A DNA stretch of 27,026 nt from a virus. The position numbers and the translations under genes are program-made. The notes beneath the pieces are model-generated. The model ran no database searches and was not told the origin of the DNA. It saw only the letters and a program-made list of their open reading frames with translations. The stretch is taken from positions 1-27,026 of IMG/VR virus record IMGVR_UViG_3300043409_001009. One strand, written 5' to 3'. Below, piece by piece: positions 1 to 5,697 of the stretch (position 1 is its first letter; every line of letters begins with the position of its first letter).

Positions 1-1
1 G

Positions 2-112
2 TTTTTAGGGGTGGAGGAATTACCCCATACTGAACAAAAAAACCGCATGGTGAATACCTATGTTTTACGACCATTTGCGTTTGATCACGAAATTGGTTTC
101 GTGATCAAATAA
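2..112 (+). CDS. Possible 3' end of an upstream gene, unknown product
   Basis: One frame stays open from the left edge to a TAA at 110-112 and encodes 36 residues ending in RPFAFDHEIGFVIK. The other two forward frames are closed by early stops. The amino acid mix looks protein-like, but a 36-codon open frame can arise by chance and I recognise no family. If real, it is the last part of a gene whose body lies left of the window, read towards the integrase. Its last codons coincide with a perfect inverted repeat at 80-109. Confidence 0.3.
   Translation, partial: FLGVEELPHTEQKNRMVNTYVLRPFAFDHEIGFVIK
80..109. repeat. Perfect 13-bp inverted repeat, 4-base spacer
   Basis: TTTGATCACGAAA at 80-92 is followed by TTGG and by its exact reverse complement at 97-109. 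No T-run follows, so it is a poor intrinsic terminator. A protein-binding dyad (operator or recombinase site) or an mRNA 3' hairpin fits better. It overlaps the end of the possible partial gene at the left edge. Confidence 0.7.
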
Positions 113-609
113 TCTTCGCTCTTAGTCCACGGAAACGCGTTTGCCTGAACTAAGAACGCTCCTTAGTTCACGATACTGGACTTAGTTAATCTTTGATTAT
201 TATCTAGCTACTCAAAGGATATTTAGACTCTTTTATCCTACCCTGTTTTACCCTAAAATGAGTTTTAAGGGGTAGTTTTGAGTATTATCTAGTAGTATTG
301 GATTTTGTTTGAAATAGCTATAAAACAAGGCGTTTCGTAGTGTTTTAAGACAAAAATAATTTTACTCGTAAAATGGCTCGTATTCATAATTTCGCTAACT
401 GTAAAGTTAAATCCTCTTACAACCACAAGTCATAAGTCCTTTACTGCCAACTGCTTACACCTTTTATTTTTCACTTCTTTTCAGTCTGAAAGTAATTCTA
501 GGGTACAAATTACCCTACTTTTACCCTGCTGACCTACTTCCGACTCATATCCTAGAATAACTTACAGAGTTATTAAAAACACTCAAGAAAAATCTAAGGA
601 GGATTATTC
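113..609. other. Non-coding repeat-rich region upstream of the integrase, candidate arm-site DNA
   Basis: No convincing gene lies here. Four copies of a CTTAGTYCA-like 9-mer fall in 70 bases: 121-129, 146-154 (inverted), 162-170 and 181-189 (variant). A 10-bp direct repeat TATTATCTAG lies at 198-207 and 283-292. ACTCAAA at 210-216 is mirrored by TTTGAGT at 277-283. Several TACCCT copies occur (239-244, 249-254 and two more around 510-527), with AGGGGTAG at 268-275. ATTCTAGG at 495-502 is mirrored at 551-558. Clusters of short direct and inverted repeats next to an integrase gene are typical of arm-type integrase sites and operators. No attachment core could be identified, because the other junction is outside the window. 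Confidence 0.45.
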
Positions 610-1653
610 ATGAAGAAGTTGCCACAGATGCACCACCACCGCGCATCAGACAAAGCAAGAGTTTATTTCAAAGGCAAGCATATCTACCTTGGCGAATGGG
701 GTTCACCAGCAGCTCAAATTGCGTATCAGAATTTCCTGCGCCAAATCAACGAAATATCGGCTCCAATAATGAAGGGCGGCGGTCTGCCGGTTTGCGTGGC
801 GGTTGGCAAGTTTCTCGACCATGCCAAGGAATATTACGCTGGCGGTCACGAAGTAGAAAATCTGAGGTCAACGCTCCGAGTTTTTATCGAATATTATGAG
901 TGGCAACCGATTACCGAAATCGGCCCTTTAAAAATAATGGACATGATGCAGTCAATGGCAAAGCAGGAGGTAAGCAGATACCGGATTAATCGCCTGTTGA
1001 GCCACATTAAAAGGCTAATGGATTGGCTGGTATCAAGGGAGTTGATCGGCTCGGAGAAGCTGGCAGCAATCAAAAGCGTTAAAAGCCTGAAGGCTGGTAG
1101 GACGGCAGCAAAGGAGTTGCCACCGGTTCCAGCGGTTCCGATTGAAGTTGTGGAGCAAACTTTAAAGGCGATTCGAAAGCCTCTTTGCGACATGATCCAG
1201 ATACAGCTATTAACGGCTATGCGACCAAATGAAGTTTGTGGCTTAAGCTTTGCCGAGATTGATCAGGCTAAAGCCGTTTGGATTTATTCGCCTGCAAAGC
1301 ACAAGACCAGCTACCGAGGCCACAAACGGCAAATATTAATAGGGCCAGAGGCGCAGGCACTTCTTAGGCCTTATTCGTTTTTGCCAAGAGATAAGCCTAT
1401 TTTCTACACAACTAAAGCCGAGCCTTTTGACGCTGGCACCTACGGCCGCGCCATTTTGGAGCATAACAAATCTAATGGAATCACGCACTGGATGCCAAAC
1501 CAGCTCCGCCACGCAGCAGCGACCAGGCTCGTAAAGGAGTTTGGCTGGCAGGCAGCCAGGATAATATTAGGTCATAAGAGTTTCAACATTACCGCAATTT
1601 ATGCCGAGGAGAATTTGGAGAAAACAGCGGAGATTATTGGTAGGATTGGATAA
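610..1653 (+). CDS. int: Tyrosine-type site-specific integrase
   Basis: Catalyses integration and, with a directionality factor, excision of the phage DNA. The length (347 residues) is normal for a phage integrase. The N-terminal arm-binding part has the VYFKGKHIYLGEWGSP segment typical of integrases I associate with Planctomycetota. A SAM-like core-binding domain covers roughly residues 55-165, and the catalytic domain follows. Catalytic residues visible are R205 (AMRPNEV), K230 or K232 (SPAKHKTS), R300 (NQLRH), H322 (LGHKS) and Y331 (AIYAE). The first histidine of the usual HxLRH box is an asparagine here (N297), a substitution tolerated in parts of the family. The ATG at 610 follows AAGGAGG at 596-602 with a good gap. 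It stands alone, with repeat-rich DNA on both sides, which suits a nearby attP. The family call is firm; the host phylum is inference. Confidence 0.96.
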   Translation: MKKLPQMHHHRASDKARVYFKGKHIYLGEWGSPAAQIAYQNFLRQINEISAPIMKGGGLPVCVAVGKFLDHAKEYYAGGHEVENLRSTLRVFIEYYEWQPITEIGPLKIMDMMQSMAKQEVSRYRINRLLSHIKRLMDWLVSRELIGSEKLAAIKSVKSLKAGRTAAKELPPVPAVPIEVVEQTLKAIRKPLCDMIQIQLLTAMRPNEVCGLSFAEIDQAKAVWIYSPAKHKTSYRGHKRQILIGPEAQALLRPYSFLPRDKPIFYTTKAEPFDAGTYGRAILEHNKSNGITHWMPNQLRHAAATRLVKEFGWQAARIILGHKSFNITAIYAEENLEKTAEIIGRIG

Positions 1654-1671
1654 ATAATTGACGCTAAAAAT

Positions 1672-1724
1672 CTTAGGACATTTCAGGACAAGTAACTACT
1701 TGTCCTAAGAATCTTTAAATGTCC
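1672..1724. repeat. Nested inverted repeats downstream of integrase
   Basis: AGGACAAGTA at 1685-1694 is mirrored by TACTTGTCCT at 1697-1706. CTTAGGACA at 1672-1680 is mirrored by TGTCCTAAG at 1701-1709. GGACATTT at 1676-1683 is mirrored by AAATGTCC at 1717-1724. Four GGACA-type half-sites therefore sit in 50 bases, two in each orientation. There is no T-run after them. This is consistent with an attachment core and arm sites, or with an operator; a terminator for int is less likely. Confidence 0.6.
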
Positions 1725-1765
1725 GCAGTTTTATAGGCTTTTTTGAAAGTGGCAAATAAGCTAAT

Positions 1766-1794
1766 TGACTCAAAGTGGCGCAAAGTGACTCAAA
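1766..1794. repeat. Two direct TGACTCAAA repeats
   Basis: TGACTCAAA occurs at 1766-1774 and 1786-1794, 20 bases apart start to start, or nearly two helical turns. The ACTCAAA core also occurs upstream of the integrase at 210-216 and inverted at 277-283. The same motif on both sides of int suggests integrase or excisionase arm sites. Confidence 0.45.
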
Positions 1795-1857
1795 AACGGA
1801 AGCACTCAGACGAATAATTAATGAGGCGTTTGAAAAGAAATAACGCATAGATTAGAC

Positions 1858-1893
1858 AAAGGCCGCAGGCATTACGCTTGCGGCCTTTTTTTT
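1858..1893 (+). terminator. Rho-independent terminator
   Basis: A 10-bp GC-rich stem (GGCCGCAGGC at 1861-1870 with GCTTGCGGCC at 1876-1885, one G-T pair) has a 5-base ATTAC loop and is followed by eight T at 1886-1893. It ends rightward transcription after the integrase, and possibly after a tiny ORF at 1775-1843. The reverse strand has no comparable T-run. Confidence 0.9.
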
Positions 1894-1917
1894 GTAACCA
1901 ATTGTAACGGTTACAAA
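1891..1917. promoter_or_regulatory. GTAAC palindrome with extra half-site, putative operator
   Basis: TTGTAAC at 1902-1908 and GTTACAA at 1910-1916 form a 15-bp palindrome around a central G. Another half-site, TTTGTAACC, lies at 1891-1899, exactly 10 bases upstream. It sits just beyond the 3' end of the leftward HTH gene. The GTAAC core is the same pentamer that builds the iteron array at 8.2-8.5 kb. A binding site for a regulator or integration cofactor is inferred. Confidence 0.5.
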
Positions 1918-1931
1918 TAATTACTTGACAT

Positions 1932-2117
1932 CTAATCCTGCCTTGGCCTGCCTTTGCCCTTGCGATTCTCCGCCTTCGCCAGTTCGGATTTTGGAATAAT
2001 CCAGAAGCCTCCAAGGCGCTCGCTGGTGATTGTACCAGCTTTAATTAATGCGTGAACACCTTGCGCCGTAAGGCCAAGCTTGTCTGCAAATTCTTTGACT
2101 GAGTAATAATCGTCCAC
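1932..2117 (-). CDS. Small HTH DNA-binding protein, excisionase/MerR-like
   Basis: The 61-residue protein begins DDYYSVKEFADKLGLTAQGV and continues with a recognition segment (HALIKAGTITSERLGGFWIIPKSEL). This is the order of the HTH_17 excisionase-like fold: helix, turn, helix, then a wing ending in a short helix. The tail is very basic (NRKGKGRPRQD). It is the only leftward gene and faces the integrase, so a recombination directionality factor or a repressor-type regulator are both plausible. The start is GTG at 2117, preceded by AGGAGG on the reverse strand; no better ATG exists. A promoter-like TACAAT box lies 26 bases upstream. The fold is fairly sure, the role is not. Confidence 0.85.
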   Translation of the reverse strand: MDDYYSVKEFADKLGLTAQGVHALIKAGTITSERLGGFWIIPKSELAKAENRKGKGRPRQD

Positions 2118-2142
2118 GATTTAATCCTCCTGATTAATAATC

Positions 2143-2170
2143 ATTGTAGCAAGTTTTTACCAAAAGTAAA
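2143..2170 (-). promoter_or_regulatory. Putative promoter of the leftward HTH gene
   Basis: On the reverse strand, TTTACT (2165-2170) and TACAAT (2143-2148) are separated by 16 bases, with the GTG start 26 bases further on. The -10 box is one base from consensus and the -35 is weak. It lies in the divergent control region beside the 13-bp repeats at 2178-2226. Confidence 0.4.
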
Positions 2171-2177
2171 AATATTA

Positions 2178-2226
2178 GGAAAAGTTTAAAGAATTAGTAT
2201 TGACTAGTATTTCGGAAAAGTTTAAA
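2178..2226. repeat. Two 13-bp direct repeats in the divergent control region, putative operators
   Basis: GGAAAAGTTTAAA occurs exactly twice, at 2178-2190 and 2214-2226, 36 bases apart. A rightward TTGACT (2200-2205) lies between them, and the second copy covers the place where its -10 (around 2223-2228) would be. A repressor bound at both copies could block the rightward promoter and touch the leftward one. The likely binder is one of the neighbouring HTH proteins. Confidence 0.6.
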
Positions 2227-2309
2227 CATTTAATTGTTGAGAGAAATTCAGATTTCCAACCTTGCAGTTTTCCTACCGCGACTTACATTAGGTGAAAGGA
2301 TGTACACTA

Positions 2310-2714
2310 ATGACAAACACACCAAGCAATCTTGAAGCACTTCAGAAGATCCGCCAGAAACTTTATTTAGCAGCGGCCCTTGCGCTAAAAAATAACATCG
2401 ATTTATCCGGTGAGCTATTCCGGATCTTCGGAAATGAGTCACCAGTGAGGCCAAGCAAAGGCCAAAACAAAACATCAATTAAAAAACTTTCAAAGCGAGA
2501 GCAGTTAATTTTAGACACAATTCCAACGACTGGCGAACCAATCACCATAAACGAATTGCTTGATAAATTAAAGAATAAAAGCGATACTAGATGTAGCAAA
2601 GGAACGCTAACGATTTGCGTTAAGATTCTTCGCACTTTGGAGCTAATTAGCTACACCGGCAGCGAGTCAGGCAAGAATGGATATCTAGTGAAAAATGGAA
2701 TTATTGACGCTTAA
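2310..2714 (+). CDS. Putative winged-helix regulatory protein
   Basis: 134 residues from the ATG at 2310, which has AAAGGA at 2295-2300. A GTG at 2292 would add six residues but lies over that ribosome binding site, so I reject it. The N-terminal third is helical. After a polar linker, SKREQLILDTI...ITINELLDKLKNK...KGTLTICVKILRTLELISYTG resembles a winged helix: helix, recognition helix, wing. It is the first gene of the rightward early block behind a two-operator control region. A role as transcription regulator is inferred from fold and position; no named family is recognised. The ribosome binding site resembles a CsrA-binding sequence. Confidence 0.7.
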   Translation: MTNTPSNLEALQKIRQKLYLAAALALKNNIDLSGELFRIFGNESPVRPSKGQNKTSIKKLSKREQLILDTIPTTGEPITINELLDKLKNKSDTRCSKGTLTICVKILRTLELISYTGSESGKNGYLVKNGIIDA

Positions 2715-3201
2715 AAAGTTTGCCGGTAATGTCATGCGAAATAAGCAGGGACTTTTATACGCTTACTACTTCCAACGCATCTCCGAGACTATGAAAAAAT
2801 TTATTGCAGGCGAAATCCAAACACCACTATCAGACGCACCGAGTGCAATAGTGGCTATCTCAGGGTGCAGCCTGCCAGCAGCAGTATTCCGAGAACGAGC
2901 CAACGGAGACTTTCCAATGGATTCTTTACTTATTACTGGCATCTTCGAAAAGGATTTGAATAAAGCCTTTAACGCAGTAATTAACTTGGACTTCGACACT
3001 ATCGATGAGAAAAAAGGCATACCGGTATTAATCGTTTACCGTGGCGGAGCTGTTGTCAGGCATCTCGATTTTGACATCTCAGCAGAAGGCTTTGAAGACT
3101 TTTACAGTGCTTTAAAGGCAGACCACCAAGAAGACCAAATCAACGAAATGGTCGAAGCTTTTCGAGCTTTCATGTTAATTAAAGATAAGTCAGGTCTTTA
3201 G
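2695..3201 (+). CDS. Hypothetical early protein
   Basis: 168 residues, not recognised. The start overlaps the end of the winged-helix gene by 20 bases and has no clear ribosome binding site, so translation is probably coupled. A later in-frame ATG at 2734 is possible. The N-terminus is basic and helical, the middle is hydrophobic and beta-like (SAIVAISGCSLPAAVF, IPVLIVYRGGAVV), and the C-terminus is acidic and helical. There is no signal peptide or membrane segment. Being tied to a regulator suggests an early or lysogeny function, but nothing specific can be claimed. Confidence 0.7.
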   Translation: MELLTLKKFAGNVMRNKQGLLYAYYFQRISETMKKFIAGEIQTPLSDAPSAIVAISGCSLPAAVFRERANGDFPMDSLLITGIFEKDLNKAFNAVINLDFDTIDEKKGIPVLIVYRGGAVVRHLDFDISAEGFEDFYSALKADHQEDQINEMVEAFRAFMLIKDKSGL

Positions 3202-3205
3202 ATAA

Positions 3206-3219
3206 TAATCTTGAGATTA
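3206..3219. repeat. Short inverted repeat after the hypothetical early gene
   Basis: TAATCT and AGATTA are separated by two bases and lie five bases after the stop codon, followed by a loose T-rich stretch. It could be a weak transcript end or an operator for the next gene; both readings are uncertain. Confidence 0.25.
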
Positions 3220-3260
3220 ATCTTATTTTGACTCTATGAACTTTTAAACTCCGTGATTAA

Positions 3261-3503
3261 ATGAACTACATGAAGACAACTAATTACAACTTGTTACTGC
3301 CCTTGAGAAAGTTTCAAACGGCAATACTAGGATCACGAAGTCCTGACGGAGCATCATTAGAATGGCTTCGCAGGATGTGCCGAGCAAGACAGCTCCGCGC
3401 TGTCAAGGTTTCTAGCGACTGGTTCACGACTTCGGTATGGGTCGATGAATTCAATCGCGCAAGGATTGGCGAGCCATCGGCTCGCACTAAGTCAACAAAA
3501 TAG
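3261..3503 (+). CDS. Small excisionase-like HTH protein
   Basis: 80 residues. The centre, SLEWLRRMCRARQLRAVKVSSDWFTTSVWVDEF, has the layout of small excisionase or HTH_17 proteins: a recognition helix, a short strand carrying RAVKV, then a W-F/T-T wing and a closing helix. The C-terminal tail is basic and polar. It could be the directionality factor for the integrase or an early regulator. A second ATG at 3270 is an alternative start; neither has a clear ribosome binding site. The last 11 bases form the 5' arm of the structured RNA element at 3493-3598. The fold assignment is moderate, the function is inferred. Confidence 0.65.
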   Translation: MNYMKTTNYNLLLPLRKFQTAILGSRSPDGASLEWLRRMCRARQLRAVKVSSDWFTTSVWVDEFNRARIGEPSARTKSTK

Positions 3504-3598
3504 GTTTCATCGGTATAGTTGCGCTGGTAAGCCTGGCGTAAGTAGCACACTGCCGGCGGCTCGTTGTCGCGAGATGTGAAGCCTATTTTGTTGTTTTT
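3493..3598 (+). ncRNA. Branched RNA element upstream of csrA (terminator-like leader or small RNA)
   Basis: CAACAAAATAGGTTTCA at 3493-3509 pairs over all 17 positions with 3577-3593 (one G-U pair). Between the arms lie a probable hairpin (GCC and TGGC around 3531-3537 with GCCG and GGC around 3552-3561) and a short CTCG/CGAG hairpin near 3560-3573. This gives a three-way junction. Five T follow directly (3594-3598), and the csrA ribosome binding site starts ten bases later. It does not fold as a tRNA. It could be a branched intrinsic terminator, a regulated leader or a separate small RNA. The long arm pairing is seen directly; the function is inferred. Confidence 0.6.
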
Positions 3599-3620
3599 AT
3601 GTCATCAAGGAGGATAGAAA

Positions 3621-3794
3621 ATGTTGGTATTTACACGCAAGTTGCACCAATCTTTTACCGTTGGAAATTCAACGATTACCATTGTTGCGCTGTCAAACGG
3701 AAAGGTTTCCGTAGGCATCACCGCACCGCCAGATGTAAAAATCTTGCGAACTGAACTTCAACAAAAGGAGGTCTTAGAGCCATGCAAAGTATAG
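3621..3794 (+). CDS. csrA: CsrA-family RNA-binding translational regulator
   Basis: A 57-residue protein beginning MLVFTRKLHQSFTVGN. It follows CsrA along its whole length: the N-terminal strand LVFTRK with R6, then strands TITIVAL and KVSVGI, the APPDVKILRTEL segment with R43 (equivalent to R44 of E. coli CsrA), and a short C-terminal helix. R6 and R43 are the usual RNA-contact residues. CsrA dimers bind GGA motifs in mRNA leaders and alter translation or stability. The ATG has AAGGAGG ten bases upstream. The gene opens a tight operon; its end overlaps the next start by 13 bases. A virus-borne copy could act on host mRNAs or on phage leaders. The family call is firm; the targets are unknown. 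Confidence 0.9.
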   Translation: MLVFTRKLHQSFTVGNSTITIVALSNGKVSVGITAPPDVKILRTELQQKEVLEPCKV

Positions 3795-4168
3795 AAGAAA
3801 TCGTGGCAGAAGCGGTAGAAAAGAAGCGTATCCAAGACGCAGAGCATGAAAGGAAATGCCAAGAATGTGCAGACGCATTCATTGCATCATTGCAACCAGC
3901 AATTGCGCAGTGTCTTGTTGACCGATCAAATCATCCTTCATGGATTTGGTTTGATTTTAAACTTCCTACCGGAGAGAAGTTTCAAGCCGAAGTTAACCTT
4001 TATTATTCAGAATCAAAGGGCGTTCAATGGAGGCCTTATGTTTTTAATCCAATCATGGGCTGGATGGAATACGGACGCAGATACCAAAGCTATTCCGAGG
4101 TAATCGCACAAGCAATAGACGCAAACAATTTAAAAAACTTTTTAGCATCAAAGGAGATTAAGATATGA
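3782..4168 (+). CDS. Hypothetical early protein
   Basis: 128 residues, not recognised. A charged helical N-terminus (EEIVAEAVEKKRIQDAEHERK) is followed by a compact alpha/beta-looking region rich in W, F and Y (SWIWFDFKLPTGEKFQAEVNLYY; QWRPYVFNPIMGWMEYGRRYQSYSE). Two cysteines (KCQEC) near residue 26 are too few for a zinc site. The start lies inside the end of csrA with a strong AAAAGGAGG ribosome binding site there, and the stop overlaps the next ATG (ATGA). It therefore belongs to the csrA-recombination operon. Confidence 0.75.
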   Translation: MQSIEEIVAEAVEKKRIQDAEHERKCQECADAFIASLQPAIAQCLVDRSNHPSWIWFDFKLPTGEKFQAEVNLYYSESKGVQWRPYVFNPIMGWMEYGRRYQSYSEVIAQAIDANNLKNFLASKEIKI

Positions 4169-5073
4169 ATTTTGAATTTAAAAAAGCACAGGTTTCCAAT
4201 CGCAAGCTTCGCCTTGCCATCCTTGGCCCGTCAGGCTCTGGAAAAACTTACACCAGCTTATTGTTGGCGCAAGGCATTGGCCAGCCAGTGGCTTTGATCG
4301 ATACCGAACACGGCAGCGCAGAGATGTACGCTAACGAGTTTGAGTTTTCAACTTTGGCGCTCAAGGATTTTCATCCTAATAACTATGTTGAAGCGATTGC
4401 CTCCGCAGTCAAAAGCGGATTTAAAACAATCGTTGTGGACTCTTTATCTCATGCGTGGACAGGCAAAGGTGGCGCGCTGGAGCTGGTCGATCAAGAACAA
4501 TCCAGAGGTAAAGGTAATTCTTTTACTGCCTGGAGGAATGTTACACCGCTTCACAACCGGCTCGTTGAATCCATCGTAGGCGCGGGAGCGCACATTATTT
4601 GCACGATGCGAACAAAAACGGATTATGTCATGGACAAGGACAAAAACGGCTCCACGCAGATTAAAAAGGTAGGGCTTGCTGCTATCCAGCGCGATGGCAT
4701 GGAATACGAGTTTGATTTTGTAGGCGAACTCGATGTTGACCATAAGCTTGCAGTGACAAAGAGCAGAATCAAAAGCTTGGCCGACAAAGTTTTTAGTAAG
4801 CCAGGCGCAGACCTTGCGAACGAGTTTAAAGCTTTTTTGCAGGCTGGCGAAGCTTCCAACTATATTCAGGAAGCTATTACGGTATTGGATGCAAAGGTAA
4901 TGATTTCAGGCGCACAGATGGCCGAAATATTTACTTTGATGGATCAGCTTAATCTGAGCGAAGACTGGACAAAGAAAGTCCACACTCATTACCAGGTTGA
5001 ATCGCTCAAGGATTTGACCGGCTCGCAGGCCGAGAAAGTTATTACAAATTTACAGTCAAAAGTTGCAGTTTAG
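4165..5073 (+). CDS. Sak4-like RecA-fold ATPase for phage recombination (AAA_24 type)
   Basis: 302 residues with a RecA-like NTPase core: Walker A GPSGSGKT at residues 21-28, an IDTEHGS segment at 45-51, Walker B TIVVDS at 88-93, and a sensor-like IICTMRTKTDY region. The C-terminal 80 residues are helical. This order is that of phage Sak4/AAA_24 proteins, which help single-strand annealing and recombination together with a cognate single-strand binding protein. Such a protein is encoded directly downstream, which supports the call. AAAGGAG precedes the ATG, which overlaps the previous stop. It probably acts in recombination-dependent phage DNA replication. A role as another RecA-type phage ATPase is the main alternative. 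Confidence 0.87.
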   Translation: MNFEFKKAQVSNRKLRLAILGPSGSGKTYTSLLLAQGIGQPVALIDTEHGSAEMYANEFEFSTLALKDFHPNNYVEAIASAVKSGFKTIVVDSLSHAWTGKGGALELVDQEQSRGKGNSFTAWRNVTPLHNRLVESIVGAGAHIICTMRTKTDYVMDKDKNGSTQIKKVGLAAIQRDGMEYEFDFVGELDVDHKLAVTKSRIKSLADKVFSKPGADLANEFKAFLQAGEASNYIQEAITVLDAKVMISGAQMAEIFTLMDQLNLSEDWTKKVHTHYQVESLKDLTGSQAEKVITNLQSKVAV

Positions 5074-5100
5074 TTTTTTTACTTTAACAGGAGTTTTTTC

Positions 5101-5583
5101 ATGGACGATAGTTTTACATTGGATCTTTCAACAGATAGACCAGCCTTTAAACCTATGTTGGAGCAGCTTGAAGCTGGCACTTACAATTTCAAAATCGTGG
5201 CAGCATATCCGCACGAAACGAAAACAGGAAAGAAAACTTTTAAGTTTGAACTTCTTGCGCTTGATGCGAATTCACCGATCTTCAACAAGACCGTTCACAA
5301 GCTGAACTTTCTAAGTAATGCGGTTGGCAAGAATATCCTTTGTCGCGAACTTAAAGCAGTTGGCGTTGATGTCAATTCTTGGGCTGATCAGACCAGCGGA
5401 GTAATCGAAGGCGCAGAACTGGACGCACAGCTCGCCAAGGTAGGCAGCGGAATTATCGGCAAAGTTGTCGCTGCGCTCAAGACGAAACGACCAAACGCCA
5501 ACGGCCAAGACTGGCACGAAATCACGATTACCGGCCTTTCATCCGTAGCAGCTCCGAGCAGCGAAGACGAATTGCCCTTTTAG
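5101..5583 (+). CDS. Single-stranded DNA-binding protein (DUF669-like) with SSB-type acidic tail
   Basis: 160 residues. The beta-rich body starts near residue 24 (GTYNFKIVAAYPHETKTGKKTFKFELLAL), as in phage DUF669-like single-strand binding proteins. It ends with a flexible S/A/P linker and the acidic tip EDELPF, the hallmark SSB tail that recruits partner proteins. It follows the Sak4-like ATPase by 27 bases, with CAGGAG before the ATG. Sak4 and SSB are a known working pair in single-strand annealing, so this is the partner that coats ssDNA. The tail and context carry the call; the body family is less certain. Confidence 0.85.
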   Translation: MDDSFTLDLSTDRPAFKPMLEQLEAGTYNFKIVAAYPHETKTGKKTFKFELLALDANSPIFNKTVHKLNFLSNAVGKNILCRELKAVGVDVNSWADQTSGVIEGAELDAQLAKVGSGIIGKVVAALKTKRPNANGQDWHEITITGLSSVAAPSSEDELPF

Positions 5584-5595
5584 TTTTCATGTGTT

Positions 5596-5678
5596 CTTTG
5601 CCTGGCGGGGTGGATTGATTTCTATACCGCGAGTGACTTCCGGATTGATCCACGGTTGAACCGTCAGGCAAAGTTTTT
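5596..5678 (+). ncRNA. Second branched RNA element (terminator-like leader or small RNA)
   Basis: CTTTGCCTG at 5596-5604 pairs perfectly with CAGGCAAAG at 5665-5673. Inside, GTGGAT at 5610-5615 pairs with ATCCAC at 5648-5653, and GGT-TGA-ACC forms a small hairpin at 5654-5662, giving a three-way junction. Five T follow at 5674-5678 and an AAGGAGG ribosome binding site starts at 5684. GGATTGAT occurs twice inside (5612-5619, 5642-5649). The plan matches the element at 3493-3598: closing helix, branch, U5, ribosome binding site. A terminator for the recombination operon, or a regulated leader of the next gene, are both possible. Confidence 0.6.
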
Positions 5679-5697
5679 CTTACAAGGAGGAATTGAA

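Noticed and set aside
894-1193. Reverse-strand open frame inside the integrase
   Set aside because: It lies wholly within a well-supported integrase gene and has no ribosome binding site or recognisable protein features. The same applies to the other reverse frames inside real genes.
1737-1817. Short basic ORF overlapping the TGACTCAAA repeats
   Set aside because: It has no ribosome binding site, is in conflict with another tiny frame, and its composition is explained by the repeats.
3510-3576. tRNA-like gene inside the first branched RNA element
   Set aside because: No T-arm consensus, no acceptor stem of seven pairs and no CCA. The closing helix is 17 bp and is followed by a U-tract.
3531-5607. 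GCCTGGCG shared by both RNA elements as a conserved motif
   Set aside because: The 8-mer lies in different structural positions in the two elements, and one shared 8-mer between two 100-base regions is easily chance.
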